The notes beneath the pieces are model-generated. The model was not told where the DNA came from. It searched no databases and saw only the letters and a program-made list of their open reading frames with translations. This document shows, in pieces, positions 21,532-30,976 of a stretch of 44,981 bases of DNA. The stretch spans positions 1 through 44,981 of the forward strand of contig JAGRGD010000309.1 of NCBI GenBank assembly GCA_020445665.1. The letters are read 5' to 3'. Source of the DNA: Rhodocyclaceae bacterium (GTDB lineage Bacteria; Pseudomonadota; Gammaproteobacteria; Burkholderiales; Rhodocyclaceae). How positions within the stretch are numbered: the stretch's first letter is position 1; each line of letters begins with the position of its first letter. A program made the position numbers and the translations under genes.

Positions 21532-23589
21532 TCAGAGGCGGAAGCGCTCGACGCCTTTGAGCATGGTGTCCGCGATGGTCGTCATCTCGCGCGCCGATCC
21601 TGCGGTGGTGCCGGCGGCTCGCTCCATGTGTTCGGTCAGTTCGCGCACCCGGTCGACCTGGGTGCCGATGCTGCGGCTGCTCGAGGCCTGGTCCCGCAAG
21701 GCGCCAGCAATGTCCTCGGATGCCTGCACTGCGGTCCGTGCGCTGCTGTCGATCTCGCGCATGATCTGGCCCGCGCTGCGCACCCGCTCGGCGCCGTTCT
21801 GCACCCGGGTCGAGGCGTCGCGCATGCTGCGCACCGCATCCTGCGCGCCGCCCTGGATGCGCGAGACCATCTGCGAAATCTCGGTGGTGGAGTTGGTCGT
21901 GCGCTCGGCCAGCTTGCGCACCTCGTCGGCGACCACGGCAAAGCCGCGGCCCTGCTCGCCGGCCCGGGCCGCCTCGATGGCGGCGTTGAGCGCCAGCAGG
22001 TTGGTCTGATCCGCGATCTCCTTGATCAGCGAGACCGCTGCGGAGATCTGCTCCGAGTTGCGCCCCAGCTCGTCGATCAACTGGGCCGATTCGCTGACGA
22101 CCTGCTCGATCCGGTCGATCTCGCCGACCGCATCCTCGATCCGGTTGGCGCCTTCGTCGGAGCGGGCGCGTGCCTCGTCGGTGACTTCGTGGGCGTGGTT
22201 TGCCCGCTCCGACACCGTCGCGATGCTCGCCACGATCTGGTCCACCGCCGCGGCCATCGATTCGGTGGCCTCGCCCTGGCCTGCGGCAGCATCGGTGAGG
22301 GAACTGGCGCTGCCGGACAGGCCGTTCGCGGTTCGGCTGATGGTCTGGGCGTTCTGCATCAGGTCGGCGACCAGCACCCGCATGCGACCGGCGGTCTGCT
22401 GCGCCAGGTCGGCGATCAGGTCAATCTCGTTGCGGACGCCCGGCAGCAGTTCGTTGGCGTTGGACGCGGCGGCCGAGAGATCCCCGTTGCCGATCTGCTC
22501 CAGGGTCCGCAGGACACCGCCGACACGCGCCAGGCGGGTGCGGACGAAGAAATAGATGCAGATGGCCAGCAGGGTCGCGGTGATGAGGCCGCCCAGCAAA
22601 ATCATGCGCTGCACCGCCTCGGCCTCGACCAGCAGCTCGTGGCGAAGCACGCCGCTCGCGACGGTCACGCTGGACCAGTGTTTCGGGCGGGTGAACATGG
22701 TGAGCTTCTCGCCCACCTTGCCGTCCGGGCCGGCCCACTGATAGGCGATTCGCCCTTCCTCCTGCTCCGCGAGGGCGGCAAACGGCTTGGTGCCGGCCGC
22801 GTCGGTCTTCTCGATCAGGTTTTCGCCCTGCAGGGTCGGGTGCAGCATCAGCTCGCCGGCCTTCTTGCCGCTGTTGTGCATCACGAAGACATAGCCGGTC
22901 TGGCCAAAGCGAATCGCGCCGATCGACGGCGCCAGCGACTCGACCACGGCGTCCATGTTGAAGCCGATGTAGAGGATGCCGATGATCTCGTCGTACATGT
23001 TCCGGAAGGGCACGTACTTGGTCATGTAGGTCGAGCCGAACAGGTTGGCGATGCCGGTGTAGCTCTCGCCGCGCATGAACTTCTCGTAGCCCGGGTGGTT
23101 CTTGCCCAGGAAGGTGCCGATCGCGCGGCTGCCGTCGGCCTTCTTGAGCGAGGTGGTGATCCGCACGAAGTCGTCGCCACTGCGCGCGAACACGGTGGCC
23201 GTGCTGCCCGTCATCGCGGTGAAGTTGTCCACCTTGGTGAAGTCGAGGTTGAGCGGAATCCCGCCATGGGAAAGCGTGGGGGTGGGCGTGCCGTTGATGT
23301 CGACCCGGCTGGACTCGTCGAGGGTCATCGCATCGAAGACGAACTGCTTCTCGAAGATCTGGTAGGTCTTCTCGGCCTGGGACTCCGAGATCTGGTAGCT
23401 CAGGTCCAGCAGGTCGCGGGCGAGGTACAGCTCGGCGTGAATCTTGTCTTCCGCCTGGCGCAGGGCCGATTCCTTCAACTGGCTGGAGAGCAGGATCGAC
23501 AGCCCGACGATCACGAGAAAGGCCACGCCGGCAGAGATGGCCGTGATCTGGGTGGCGAGGGGAAATCGCTGGGAAAGGGAGGGTTTCAT
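21532..23589 (-). CDS. methyl-accepting chemotaxis protein with Cache sensor
   Basis: A 685-residue chemoreceptor: transmembrane helix (about 15-36), large periplasmic Cache-type domain (about 37-330), second helix (about 335-358), a short HAMP-like stretch and a cytoplasmic signalling domain. The conserved hairpin tip reads [37 protein letters not shown] in pieces around residues 500-535. The Cache domain resembles those that bind small organic acids or similar ligands. It stands alone, is driven by a FliA-type promoter, and shares its terminator with the cytochrome gene. A role in taxis towards substrates or products of alcohol oxidation is guesswork from position. Confidence 0.93.
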   Translation of the reverse strand: MKPSLSQRFPLATQITAISAGVAFLVIVGLSILLSSQLKESALRQAEDKIHAELYLARDLLDLSYQISESQAEKTYQIFEKQFVFDAMTLDESSRVDINGTPTPTLSHGGIPLNLDFTKVDNFTAMTGSTATVFARSGDDFVRITTSLKKADGSRAIGTFLGKNHPGYEKFMRGESYTGIANLFGSTYMTKYVPFRNMYDEIIGILYIGFNMDAVVESLAPSIGAIRFGQTGYVFVMHNSGKKAGELMLHPTLQGENLIEKTDAAGTKPFAALAEQEEGRIAYQWAGPDGKVGEKLTMFTRPKHWSSVTVASGVLRHELLVEAEAVQRMILLGGLITATLLAICIYFFVRTRLARVGGVLRTLEQIGNGDLSAAASNANELLPGVRNEIDLIADLAQQTAGRMRVLVADLMQNAQTISRTANGLSGSASSLTDAAAGQGEATESMAAAVDQIVASIATVSERANHAHEVTDEARARSDEGANRIEDAVGEIDRIEQVVSESAQLIDELGRNSEQISAAVSLIKEIADQTNLLALNAAIEAARAGEQGRGFAVVADEVRKLAERTTNSTTEISQMVSRIQGGAQDAVRSMRDASTRVQNGAERVRSAGQIMREIDSSARTAVQASEDIAGALRDQASSSRSIGTQVDRVRELTEHMERAAGTTAGSAREMTTIADTMLKGVERFRL

Positions 23590-23619
23590 GGCCGGCTGCC
23601 GACAGTCTGGATGTCGGAG

Positions 23620-23646
23620 CTATCGGCGCATGCGCCTACATCTTTA
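23620..23646 (-). promoter_or_regulatory. sigma-28 (FliA) promoter of the chemoreceptor
   Basis: Read on the minus strand, TAAAGATG (23646-23639), 11 bases, then GCCGATAG (23627-23620) match the flagellar consensus TAAAGTTT-N11-GCCGATAA at 13 of 16 positions or better with exact spacing. It sits about 30 bases before the chemoreceptor start and implies the organism has a flagellar regulon. Confidence 0.85.
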
Positions 23647-23672
23647 GTTAGGCGCCGCGGTTTCTCGGCCCA

Positions 23673-23686
23673 TGACACACATGTCA
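23673..23686. promoter_or_regulatory. inverted repeat TGACA-N4-TGTCA, possible operator
   Basis: A perfect 5-4-5 inverted repeat, with a third TGACA half-site six bases further on. It lies between the two divergent promoters. The short length means chance is possible. Confidence 0.3.
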
Positions 23687-23972
23687 ACAGATGACAATTG
23701 CGTCTTGGGCGGCATTCCCCTTTCATGCGAAAGTTGGCACCTGCGCATGACCGTCGATTGAAAACATCGGGGCACGTGCTACTACTGAAACAAACCAGCA
23801 GGCCCATGAGAGCCGTCCTCGTTGCCCGCTTCCGGTAACGCAGTCGGCCGTTGGCGAACCGTCTGGCCGCTACGCCTTTGCGTGCGGCGCGGAGCCCCGG
23901 AGTGCGTCGGGTCGCGGTATGTGCCGTGCCTGAGTCGGGGGTCCCATGTCCCCGAAGCAGGGAGGAACCGTG

Positions 23973-26555
23973 ATGCGTGCGATACCGATTCTGGGCTATG
24001 TCACCCTCATGCTGGTGCTGCTGCAGCCATTGCAGTCCGGCGCCCAGGCAACGACGGCCGCGGGGGGGCCTGGCTGGCAGCAGGCGGAGGGGCTGCCCCG
24101 GGTCGCCGGAAAGCCGGTGAGCCATGAGCAGGACATTCCCTACTACGAGGCGTGCGCCCGAGAGGGCCTGGATGCCTCCGAGTGCGCGGGGCGCCTGATC
24201 TGGTTCAAGGCCACCGCCGGCAACGAGCGCTTCCACACCTACGTCTTCCAGCAGCGCGTCGGCGTCATGATCGACTGGTTCCGGGTCCTGCGCTCGGACG
24301 AGCGGCTCGACCGCTTCGCCGCCTGGGGCGCGATCAACGACCCGAGCTGCTGCACGCCGGGGGAGCCGGGCTGCCCAGCGAAGTCCCTCGACGAAACCTA
24401 CGGGCTGGACTGGTGCCCCGGCGACGAGGCCCTGCTCGGCTACGTCGGCAAGACCGGCTACCGCGACCCGGCCTGCGACTTCCAGGATGCGCCGCTCAAG
24501 GCGGGCGATCCCCACGGCCCGGCGGACCAGCGGCACTCGGCCTGCGACCTGCGCTTCGGCACCTCCACTGGCGCCCTGGGCATCCGCAAGTTCCCGAACC
24601 CCCGCTTCGATCCGGACCGCTGGGTCGAGGTCAATGGCAGTCTGGGCAGCTGGGAGGGCTATCGGGCCAGGATCGCTGCCGCCGGCGGGGCCCGTGAGCC
24701 GGGCAAGAGCCTGCTGTGGGATGGCTCGATCGAGCCCCCGTTCCTGATCGGCACCTCCTGCGGCGCCTGCCATATCGCCTTCGACCCCCTCAACCCGCCG
24801 GCCGACCCGGCGCGACCCCGGTGGGAGAACATCAAGGGCCTGCTCGGCAACCAGTACACCCGCATCTCGGAGATCATGGTGTCCGGCATGCCGAGCAACA
24901 CGCTCGAGTGGCAGATGTTCGCCCACGCCCGCCCCGGCACCAGCGACACGTCGGCGATTCCTAATGACCAGGTGAACAACCCCGGCACCATCAATGCATT
25001 GATCAATATCCCGCAGCGGCCGGTCTTCGAGGGTGAGTCGGTACTGAAGTGGCGCAAGGCGACGAGCTGCGACGGGCAGCCGGCGCAAACCTGCTGGTGC
25101 GAGCCGGGGCGCGATGGCAAGTGCTGGTCCAAGGGGCTGCAGGACGAGACCGTGCACCACATCCTGAAGGGGGGCGAGGACTCGATCGGCGCGATCGAGG
25201 CCATCCAGCGGGTCTATTTCAACATCGGCTCCTGCTCGGAGCAGTGCTGGGTCAATCACCTGACCGACCTGCGGGTAGTCGATCCGCAACAGCGGGGCTT
25301 CGGCCAGACGCCGTTCGATATCGGTCAGTGCCGCCGCGACTGTCCCAACTTCCGCGCCATCGAGGACCGGCTCGTCAACATTCTCGACTTCTTCCTGTCG
25401 GAGGAGGCGGAGGCGACCGATCTGCGGGAGGCGCGCGAGAACGACCTGCAGCGCTTCAACAGCCGGGCGGTCTATACCGAAGCGGACCTGATCGATGATC
25501 TCGAGCACGACTTCGGCCCCGGTGCCGTGGCCCGCGGGGCGACGGTTTTTGCGGCCAACTGCGCCCGCTGCCACTCGAGCCAGGCGGACGCGGCCGCGGG
25601 GCAGGCCGAAAACCTCGACTTCTACCGCCTCGATGAAGCCTCCGGCCTGCGCGCCGACTGGCTCGGCAACGACAAGCCGACACCGGTCTCGGAGGTCGGC
25701 ACCTTCCGCTGCCGGGCGCTGCACTCGAACCACATGGCGGGACATATCTGGCAGGAGTACGGCTCCGAGACCCTCCGCGCCCAGCCGCCCGACCCGAACA
25801 TCGCCGAGGCGGCCGACGGCGGGCGGGGCTACTACCGCAACATCTCGCTGCTGAACCTGTGGGCCCATGCGCCGTTCATGCACAACAACGCGATCGGCCC
25901 GGAGATCTGCGGCAAGCCGAAGAATGCCGACAACGACTTCTACGCGATGCGGCCACGCTACGTGGATGACAGCAACCTCCGCCTGCTGCCGCCCGACGAG
26001 CAACCCGGCTGCGTCGCCTACGACCCGAGCGTGCGCGGGCGCTTCGCGCTCTACACCCAGTCGATGGAGGCGCTGCTCTACCCGGACCGCCGGATCCCCA
26101 AGGTCACGCTGCTCAACGAGGACGTCACCCTGCGGATCGGGCCGCGCCTGTGGGACGGCACCGAGAAGGAGAAGCTGCTCGGCCTGCAGCTCACGATCCC
26201 GGCCACCATCGACGGGCGCGGGGTCACCGCCGGCACCATCGGCAACTTCCGCCACAAGGACTTCATCGTCGATCCCGTGCAGGCCAAGTTCAAGCCCGAC
26301 GAGGTGGAGGCGCGCCTCGTCAAGCAACTGGGCAGCGACGAGGGGCAGGCGGTGCTGGACGACCTGAAGGCCATCGGCAAGGCGATCCGCGACACCCCCA
26401 ACGGCCTGGTCGAGGCGCTCAAGGCGCGACCGCACCTGGTCAAGCGGGTGTACAGCTCGTGCTTCGCCGAGATCGAGAACGCCGGCCATCGCTTTGGCGA
26501 AGACCTGCCCGACGCCGACAAGAAGGCCCTGATCGCCTTCCTGGCCACCCTGTGA
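23973..26555 (+). CDS. large di-heme c-type cytochrome, uncharacterised
   Basis: An 860-residue exported protein with a signal peptide (MRAIPILGYVTLMLVLLQ, cut near residue 26) and two heme-attachment motifs, CGACH (263-267) and CARCH (530-534). It is unusually cysteine-rich outside the heme sites, with pairs such as SCCTPGEPGC and TCWCEPG, suggesting disulfides. A C-terminal segment (RGYYRNISLLNLWAHAPFMHNN) resembles the distal region of di-heme peroxidase-like cytochromes. I do not recognise a characterised homologue. ATG 23973 has GGAGG seven bases upstream; the ATG at 23946 does not. First gene of a five-gene run. Confidence 0.85.
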   Translation: MRAIPILGYVTLMLVLLQPLQSGAQATTAAGGPGWQQAEGLPRVAGKPVSHEQDIPYYEACAREGLDASECAGRLIWFKATAGNERFHTYVFQQRVGVMIDWFRVLRSDERLDRFAAWGAINDPSCCTPGEPGCPAKSLDETYGLDWCPGDEALLGYVGKTGYRDPACDFQDAPLKAGDPHGPADQRHSACDLRFGTSTGALGIRKFPNPRFDPDRWVEVNGSLGSWEGYRARIAAAGGAREPGKSLLWDGSIEPPFLIGTSCGACHIAFDPLNPPADPARPRWENIKGLLGNQYTRISEIMVSGMPSNTLEWQMFAHARPGTSDTSAIPNDQVNNPGTINALINIPQRPVFEGESVLKWRKATSCDGQPAQTCWCEPGRDGKCWSKGLQDETVHHILKGGEDSIGAIEAIQRVYFNIGSCSEQCWVNHLTDLRVVDPQQRGFGQTPFDIGQCRRDCPNFRAIEDRLVNILDFFLSEEAEATDLREARENDLQRFNSRAVYTEADLIDDLEHDFGPGAVARGATVFAANCARCHSSQADAAAGQAENLDFYRLDEASGLRADWLGNDKPTPVSEVGTFRCRALHSNHMAGHIWQEYGSETLRAQPPDPNIAEAADGGRGYYRNISLLNLWAHAPFMHNNAIGPEICGKPKNADNDFYAMRPRYVDDSNLRLLPPDEQPGCVAYDPSVRGRFALYTQSMEALLYPDRRIPKVTLLNEDVTLRIGPRLWDGTEKEKLLGLQLTIPATIDGRGVTAGTIGNFRHKDFIVDPVQAKFKPDEVEARLVKQLGSDEGQAVLDDLKAIGKAIRDTPNGLVEALKARPHLVKRVYSSCFAEIENAGHRFGEDLPDADKKALIAFLATL

Positions 26556-26569
26556 GCGGAGGACGCGCC

Positions 26570-27475
26570 ATGACTATTCGACATCTCGCGACGATCGCCC
26601 TCGCAGCGCTGCTCGTCACCGCCTGTGGCCAGGAGGAGAAGCGCCAGAAGAAGGCCTTCGAGGTCAATTTCCCGTTCGCCGAGTACGGTGAGTCCTACGC
26701 CGCCAAGCCCGACTTCGCGCAACTCGAGCACGCGCATCCCCTGTCGGTGGACGACCTCTACCGGATCACCCCGGAGGTGCTGTCGGTGCTCGACCAGGAG
26801 CAGGTGGACCAGATCTACGCGCGCCTGTCCGCCGGCCCGATCCCCCAGGGCCCCTACGAGGGCGACCTGTTCTTCCCCAAGAGCAACAACCGCCTGCGCC
26901 TGTCCGAGATCGTCGGCGGGCGGCTCAAGGGGCTGCTGGTCAACGTCGCCGGCAAGAAGCTCGACGCCATCGGCGAGATCCTCTGGAAAGGCAAGGTCTT
27001 CTACCGGGACGAGCGCCTGCTGCGCAACCGCATCGAAGACCTCAGCCCCCTCCGTCGGGTCGGCCTGGTGGAGGACGGCGGCAGCGCCAATCCGCTGCAG
27101 AAGATCGAGGTGGGCGGCAAGGACCAGTGGCTGCTGTTCCCGGCACGCCTCTATTGCGGGCAGAGCCTGCTCGACGGACGCCGCGAGTCGATCATCATCG
27201 ACTACGCCTTCACCGACCGGCTGCCGGGCTATCGACGGATGCCGGATGTGATGGCCGGGCGCGATGGCTTTGCCATCCGCGACGAGATCCGCATGGTCCG
27301 TCCCGGCTTCTACCTCGGGCGTGCCTATATCGACCGGGCCTTCGTCGTGAACTTCGTGCTCTGGAACGACGAAGTCGCCAAGGCTGCCGAGGCCGAGTTC
27401 CGTCGCACCGGCGAGGTCGCGGAGGATTGCTGGAGCGGCACCCAGGCCCGGCGCATTCTGACCGCCACGGGCTGA
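26570..27475 (+). CDS. lipoprotein of the cytochrome block, unknown function
   Basis: A 301-residue protein with a lipobox (LLVTAC, Cys near residue 18, followed by Gly and Gln), so it is probably anchored in the outer membrane. No CXXCH motif, no membrane span and no recognised domain. Only two cysteines remain in the body (LYCGQSL and EDCWSG). It starts 14 bases after the large cytochrome, with GCGGAGGA before ATG 26570, and the next gene follows after four bases. Its place inside a cytochrome operon suggests a scaffold or assembly partner. Confidence 0.8.
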   Translation: MTIRHLATIALAALLVTACGQEEKRQKKAFEVNFPFAEYGESYAAKPDFAQLEHAHPLSVDDLYRITPEVLSVLDQEQVDQIYARLSAGPIPQGPYEGDLFFPKSNNRLRLSEIVGGRLKGLLVNVAGKKLDAIGEILWKGKVFYRDERLLRNRIEDLSPLRRVGLVEDGGSANPLQKIEVGGKDQWLLFPARLYCGQSLLDGRRESIIIDYAFTDRLPGYRRMPDVMAGRDGFAIRDEIRMVRPGFYLGRAYIDRAFVVNFVLWNDEVAKAAEAEFRRTGEVAEDCWSGTQARRILTATG

Positions 27476-27479
27476 ACGC

Positions 27480-29438
27480 ATGCGGCTCGGGACCGTCCGC
27501 CGTCTGGCGGCCTGCCTGCCGGGCCTTGCCCTGGCCGCCGGCATCGCGGCCGTCACTCCGGCCGCGGAGGCAGCGTCGCTGTTTCGCGGCCTGCTCGGGC
27601 CGGATGCGGTCGTGCCGTTCCCGATCGACCGCCTGCTGGTGCGGATCGGCCAGGAGCTGGCGCCGGACGCGCCCTTCGGCGGCCTGCCGCTGGTGCTGAT
27701 CCCCCTCGGCCGCTCGCTGCAGCGCCACGCCGCCGGCGACGCCGACTACTTCCGCTTTCCACGCGTCGTCGTCGCGGTCACCGGAGAGCCCCGCGACACC
27801 AGCGCGCCCCTGCTGCGGGATCGCCTCTACCTGGGCTATCACGAGAAGGCCGCGGTCCTCGAAGTCATCAGCTACGACCCCGCCGCGGGGCGCTTCGTCT
27901 TCGAGGTGGTGGATGACTACCGCGCCGGTGGCAAAGCGCGCCTGCGCCGTGGCAACCGCAGTCTGTGCGTCGCCTGCCATCAGAATGACGCGCCCCTGTT
28001 CCCGCGCCAGACCTGGGACGAAACCAGCGCCAATCGGAGCGTGGCGGCGCTGCTCGGGCTGACCGGCAGGGACTACTACGGTCTCGACTGGCGGCGCGGC
28101 GTGGACGTGGCCAACGCCATCGACGATGCCACCGACCGGGCCAATCTGCTGTCCGTCGCCCAGCGCCTGTGGCAGACCGGCTGCGGGCCGGGCGCGGCCG
28201 GGCGCGCCTGTCGCGCCGAGCTGTGGTGGCTCGCGCTGCGGGGGCGCTTCACTGGCCTGCCGCCCCAGGACGCGGAATTCGAGACCCCCGCGCTGGCCCC
28301 GTTGCAGCAGTGGTGGCGCGGGCTCCAGGGCGGGCTCGCGGTTCCGAACCCCGACATCCCCAACCGCCTGCCCTTCTCCGCGCTGCCCGCCGAGGCGCTC
28401 GCGCATCTCGACGCGTCGGCGCTGCGGCGGGCGGCTGACGTGGGCGCGCCGTTCGACGCCCTGGCGCTGCGAGAACCCCTCGAGCACTGGCAGGTCTCGG
28501 CTCCCGGCGCCCTGGCTCGTGCCGTGGCGGCGGTCGGCGCCTTTCTCTCCGACGCTGATGTCCGGGCACTTGCTGCGCGGACCCGGGGCGGCACCGCGGA
28601 GGTCGAGAGCGAAGCCCTCCGCTGCGACCGCCAGTCCCGCGGCGCACGGGAGGATCTGCGCTGCTGGTCGGGCACCACCCTGCGGATGACGGCCCGCCGG
28701 ACCGGCGATCGGCTGTGGGTCGACCGCCTCGTGCTGCCCGGTGGCATGGTCCGCTACGGCCTGGCCTTCGCTGCCGATGGCGACGATTTCGTGGCCGAGG
28801 GCGTGCCGGCGCGGACCGGCTCGGGCTTTTCGCTACAGCGACTGCACCTCGCGGGCGCACGCCTCGAATGGTCGCTGGTCGACGACCTGGCGCCCCTCGC
28901 CGCTTCGATTCGCGCCCTCGCGGTGGACGACGGCAGGGACGCGGCGCGGGCCCTGTCGCAAGGGGTGCTGAACCGGCGCGAACTGCTCGCGACGCTACTG
29001 GAGGCGACGGACCTGCCGGCACCGGTTGCCGCGTCCGTCGCGCAGCAGCCGGCCAATGCGCCGGTCGGTCGCGCCGAGCCGACCGCGCCCGATCTGGTCG
29101 TCTTCTTCCGCCGATGCGGCGGCTGCCACAGTGACGCCGATGCCTATCCGCCCGACTTTCTGCATGGCCGTGAGACGCGGGTGCGCAGCCGCCTCGATAC
29201 CTGCGCGCCGCGCATCTGGCAGCGGCTCCAGGCCTGGGGCCAGGCCCCGTCCGCCCGCGCCAAGACGCCGATGCCGCCGCCGGCCAGCGCCCAGTCCGGA
29301 GGATTCGCGGCGTCGGCCGAACTGGCCGAGATGCGGCGCTTCCTGGCGGCCCGCCTGCGCGCCGGCGGCCAGCCACCCGAACAACTCGACACCATCGCCT
29401 ACGCCGACCTGCCGGCCTGCGCCAGCTACCGACCATGA
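27480..29438 (+). CDS. di-heme c-type cytochrome, uncharacterised
   Basis: A 652-residue exported protein with signal peptide (cut near AEA at residue 31) and two heme motifs, CVACH (163-167) and CGGCH (546-550). The N-terminal part contains NDAPLFPRQTWDET just after the first heme. The middle is proline- and arginine-rich with no recognised domain. The unusual 380-residue spacing between hemes resembles the large cytochrome upstream (267 residues). The start codon is four bases past the lipoprotein stop, and its end overlaps a possible start of the next cytochrome, indicating translational coupling. Confidence 0.8.
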   Translation: MRLGTVRRLAACLPGLALAAGIAAVTPAAEAASLFRGLLGPDAVVPFPIDRLLVRIGQELAPDAPFGGLPLVLIPLGRSLQRHAAGDADYFRFPRVVVAVTGEPRDTSAPLLRDRLYLGYHEKAAVLEVISYDPAAGRFVFEVVDDYRAGGKARLRRGNRSLCVACHQNDAPLFPRQTWDETSANRSVAALLGLTGRDYYGLDWRRGVDVANAIDDATDRANLLSVAQRLWQTGCGPGAAGRACRAELWWLALRGRFTGLPPQDAEFETPALAPLQQWWRGLQGGLAVPNPDIPNRLPFSALPAEALAHLDASALRRAADVGAPFDALALREPLEHWQVSAPGALARAVAAVGAFLSDADVRALAARTRGGTAEVESEALRCDRQSRGAREDLRCWSGTTLRMTARRTGDRLWVDRLVLPGGMVRYGLAFAADGDDFVAEGVPARTGSGFSLQRLHLAGARLEWSLVDDLAPLAASIRALAVDDGRDAARALSQGVLNRRELLATLLEATDLPAPVAASVAQQPANAPVGRAEPTAPDLVVFFRRCGGCHSDADAYPPDFLHGRETRVRSRLDTCAPRIWQRLQAWGQAPSARAKTPMPPPASAQSGGFAASAELAEMRRFLAARLRAGGQPPEQLDTIAYADLPACASYRP

Positions 29439-29446
29439 GGCCCGCC

Positions 29447-30964
29447 ATGAAAAAGGATCCAACCGATACCCCGCCCGTCACCGGGGGCTGGCGCCGCCTG
29501 GCGCTGCGCACCCTGCTCTGGGCACCCTGGGCCATCGCCCTGGTGGTCGGGCTGGACCTGGCCAGCCGCTTCCTGGCCGACGAGCCGGTCGGGTACGGCA
29601 GTCCGGCCGAGCACTTCAAGTACGGCTCCACCGGCGGCGAGCGGGAGTCGGGCTTTCCCTACTGGATCTGGCAGGCGCTGCCCCAGATCTGCCCGGAGTC
29701 CCTGCCGGGCGAGGGCTACGCCTCCCTCGGCATGATCTACGAGCCCGGCAAGGACCTGCCCGTGGGCGTCTCGAAGCGCTTCCACCTGGGCATCGACCGG
29801 GTCTTCCTGAATTGCGCCGTGTGCCACACCAGCACCGTGAGGGACGCCCCCGATGCGCCGCCCCGGCTGGTGCTGGGCATGCCGGCCCACCGCTTCGACA
29901 TCCGCGCCTTCGAGACCTTCTTCTTCGAGTGTGCCTCGAGCGCGCGCTTCCGCTCCGAGTACATCGTGCCCCAGATCCAGGCCATGGGCGGTGATCTCTC
30001 GTGGCTGGACCGCAACGTCGTCTATCCGGTCGCGATCGGCCTGATGCGGGAGCGCCTGCTGATGCTCAAGGAGCGCTTCGACTTCGTCTTCGACCAGCCG
30101 CCCTGGGGCCCGGGCCGGGTGGACACCTTCAACTCCGCCAAGGTGCTGTTCAACTTCCCGATGCACCAGCTGCCCGAGAAGGAACTTCTCGGCGCGTCGG
30201 ATTTCCCGTCGATCTGGCTGCAGGGGCCGCGCATGCTGAGGGACGACGGCGAGCGTATGGAGCTGCACTGGGACGGCAACAACACCCACACCGAGGAGCG
30301 CAACAAGAGCGCCGCCTTCGGCACCGGCACCACCCCGCCGACCATCGACCTGCGCGCCATTGGTCGCGTCGAGGACTGGCTGCTCGACCTCGCGCCGCCG
30401 GCCTGGCCCTACCCGGTCGATGCCGCGCAGGCCCAGCGCGGGGCCGCGCTCTACGCCGAGTACTGCGCCGGCTGCCACGGGGCCGGCGGGCGGGACTTCA
30501 GCGGCGCGCGGGTTGGCCACGTGACGCCCATCGCGGACATCGGCACGGACCGCTCGCGGCTCGACTCCTATACTTACGAGCTGGCGGTGAACCAGGCGAC
30601 CCTGTACGCCGGCTACCCGCACCGCTTCCGCCACTTCCGCAAGACCTTCGGCTACGCCAACATGCCCCTGGACGGCGTCTGGCTGCGCGCGCCGTACCTC
30701 CACAACGGCTCGGTGCCGACCCTGCGCGACCTCCTCGAGCCGGCGGCCAGCCGCCCGGTGACCTTCTTCCGCGGCGACGACGTCTATGACCCGACCCGGG
30801 TCGGCTTCCGCTCGGACCGCGCCGCCGACGGCGACACGGCCTTGTTCCTGTTCGATACGCGCCTGCCGGGCAACGGCAACCAGGGCCACGAGGGCCACGC
30901 CTATGGCACCGAGCTGGCGGCGTCGGACAAGGACGCCCTCGTCGAATTCCTCAAGACCTTCTGA
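29447..30964 (+). CDS. membrane-anchored di-heme cytochrome c, paralogue 1
   Basis: A protein of 505 residues with an N-terminal membrane anchor (ALRTLLWAPWAIALVVGLDL) and heme motifs CAVCH (123-127) and CAGCH (340-344). The C-terminal part has [19 protein letters not shown], typical of the di-heme peroxidase and RoxA-like cytochrome superfamily. It is clearly homologous over its length to the next gene. ATG 29447 has GAGG six bases upstream. An in-frame ATG at 29435 overlaps the previous stop (ATGA) and is the alternative start. Probably periplasmic, tethered to the inner membrane, and redox active; substrate unknown. Confidence 0.85.
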   Translation: MKKDPTDTPPVTGGWRRLALRTLLWAPWAIALVVGLDLASRFLADEPVGYGSPAEHFKYGSTGGERESGFPYWIWQALPQICPESLPGEGYASLGMIYEPGKDLPVGVSKRFHLGIDRVFLNCAVCHTSTVRDAPDAPPRLVLGMPAHRFDIRAFETFFFECASSARFRSEYIVPQIQAMGGDLSWLDRNVVYPVAIGLMRERLLMLKERFDFVFDQPPWGPGRVDTFNSAKVLFNFPMHQLPEKELLGASDFPSIWLQGPRMLRDDGERMELHWDGNNTHTEERNKSAAFGTGTTPPTIDLRAIGRVEDWLLDLAPPAWPYPVDAAQAQRGAALYAEYCAGCHGAGGRDFSGARVGHVTPIADIGTDRSRLDSYTYELAVNQATLYAGYPHRFRHFRKTFGYANMPLDGVWLRAPYLHNGSVPTLRDLLEPAASRPVTFFRGDDVYDPTRVGFRSDRAADGDTALFLFDTRLPGNGNQGHEGHAYGTELAASDKDALVEFLKTF

Positions 30965-30976
30965 ACGGAGCCGGCC

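Larger units (their letters stand above)
23590..23972. other. divergent intergenic region between chemoreceptor and cytochrome block
   Basis: These 383 bases hold the FliA promoter, an inverted repeat TGACA-CACA-TGTCA (23673-23686) followed by another TGACA, and a weak sigma-70-like pair for the plus strand (TTGAAA at 23758 and TACTAC at 23780). A sigma-54-like TTGGCACC at 23734 lacks the GC at the right distance. No gene is apparent. Confidence 0.5.

Noticed and set aside
23734-23750. Sigma-54-like TTGGCACCTGCGCATG before the cytochrome block
   Set aside because: The -24 half is good but there is no GC ten bases after the GG.
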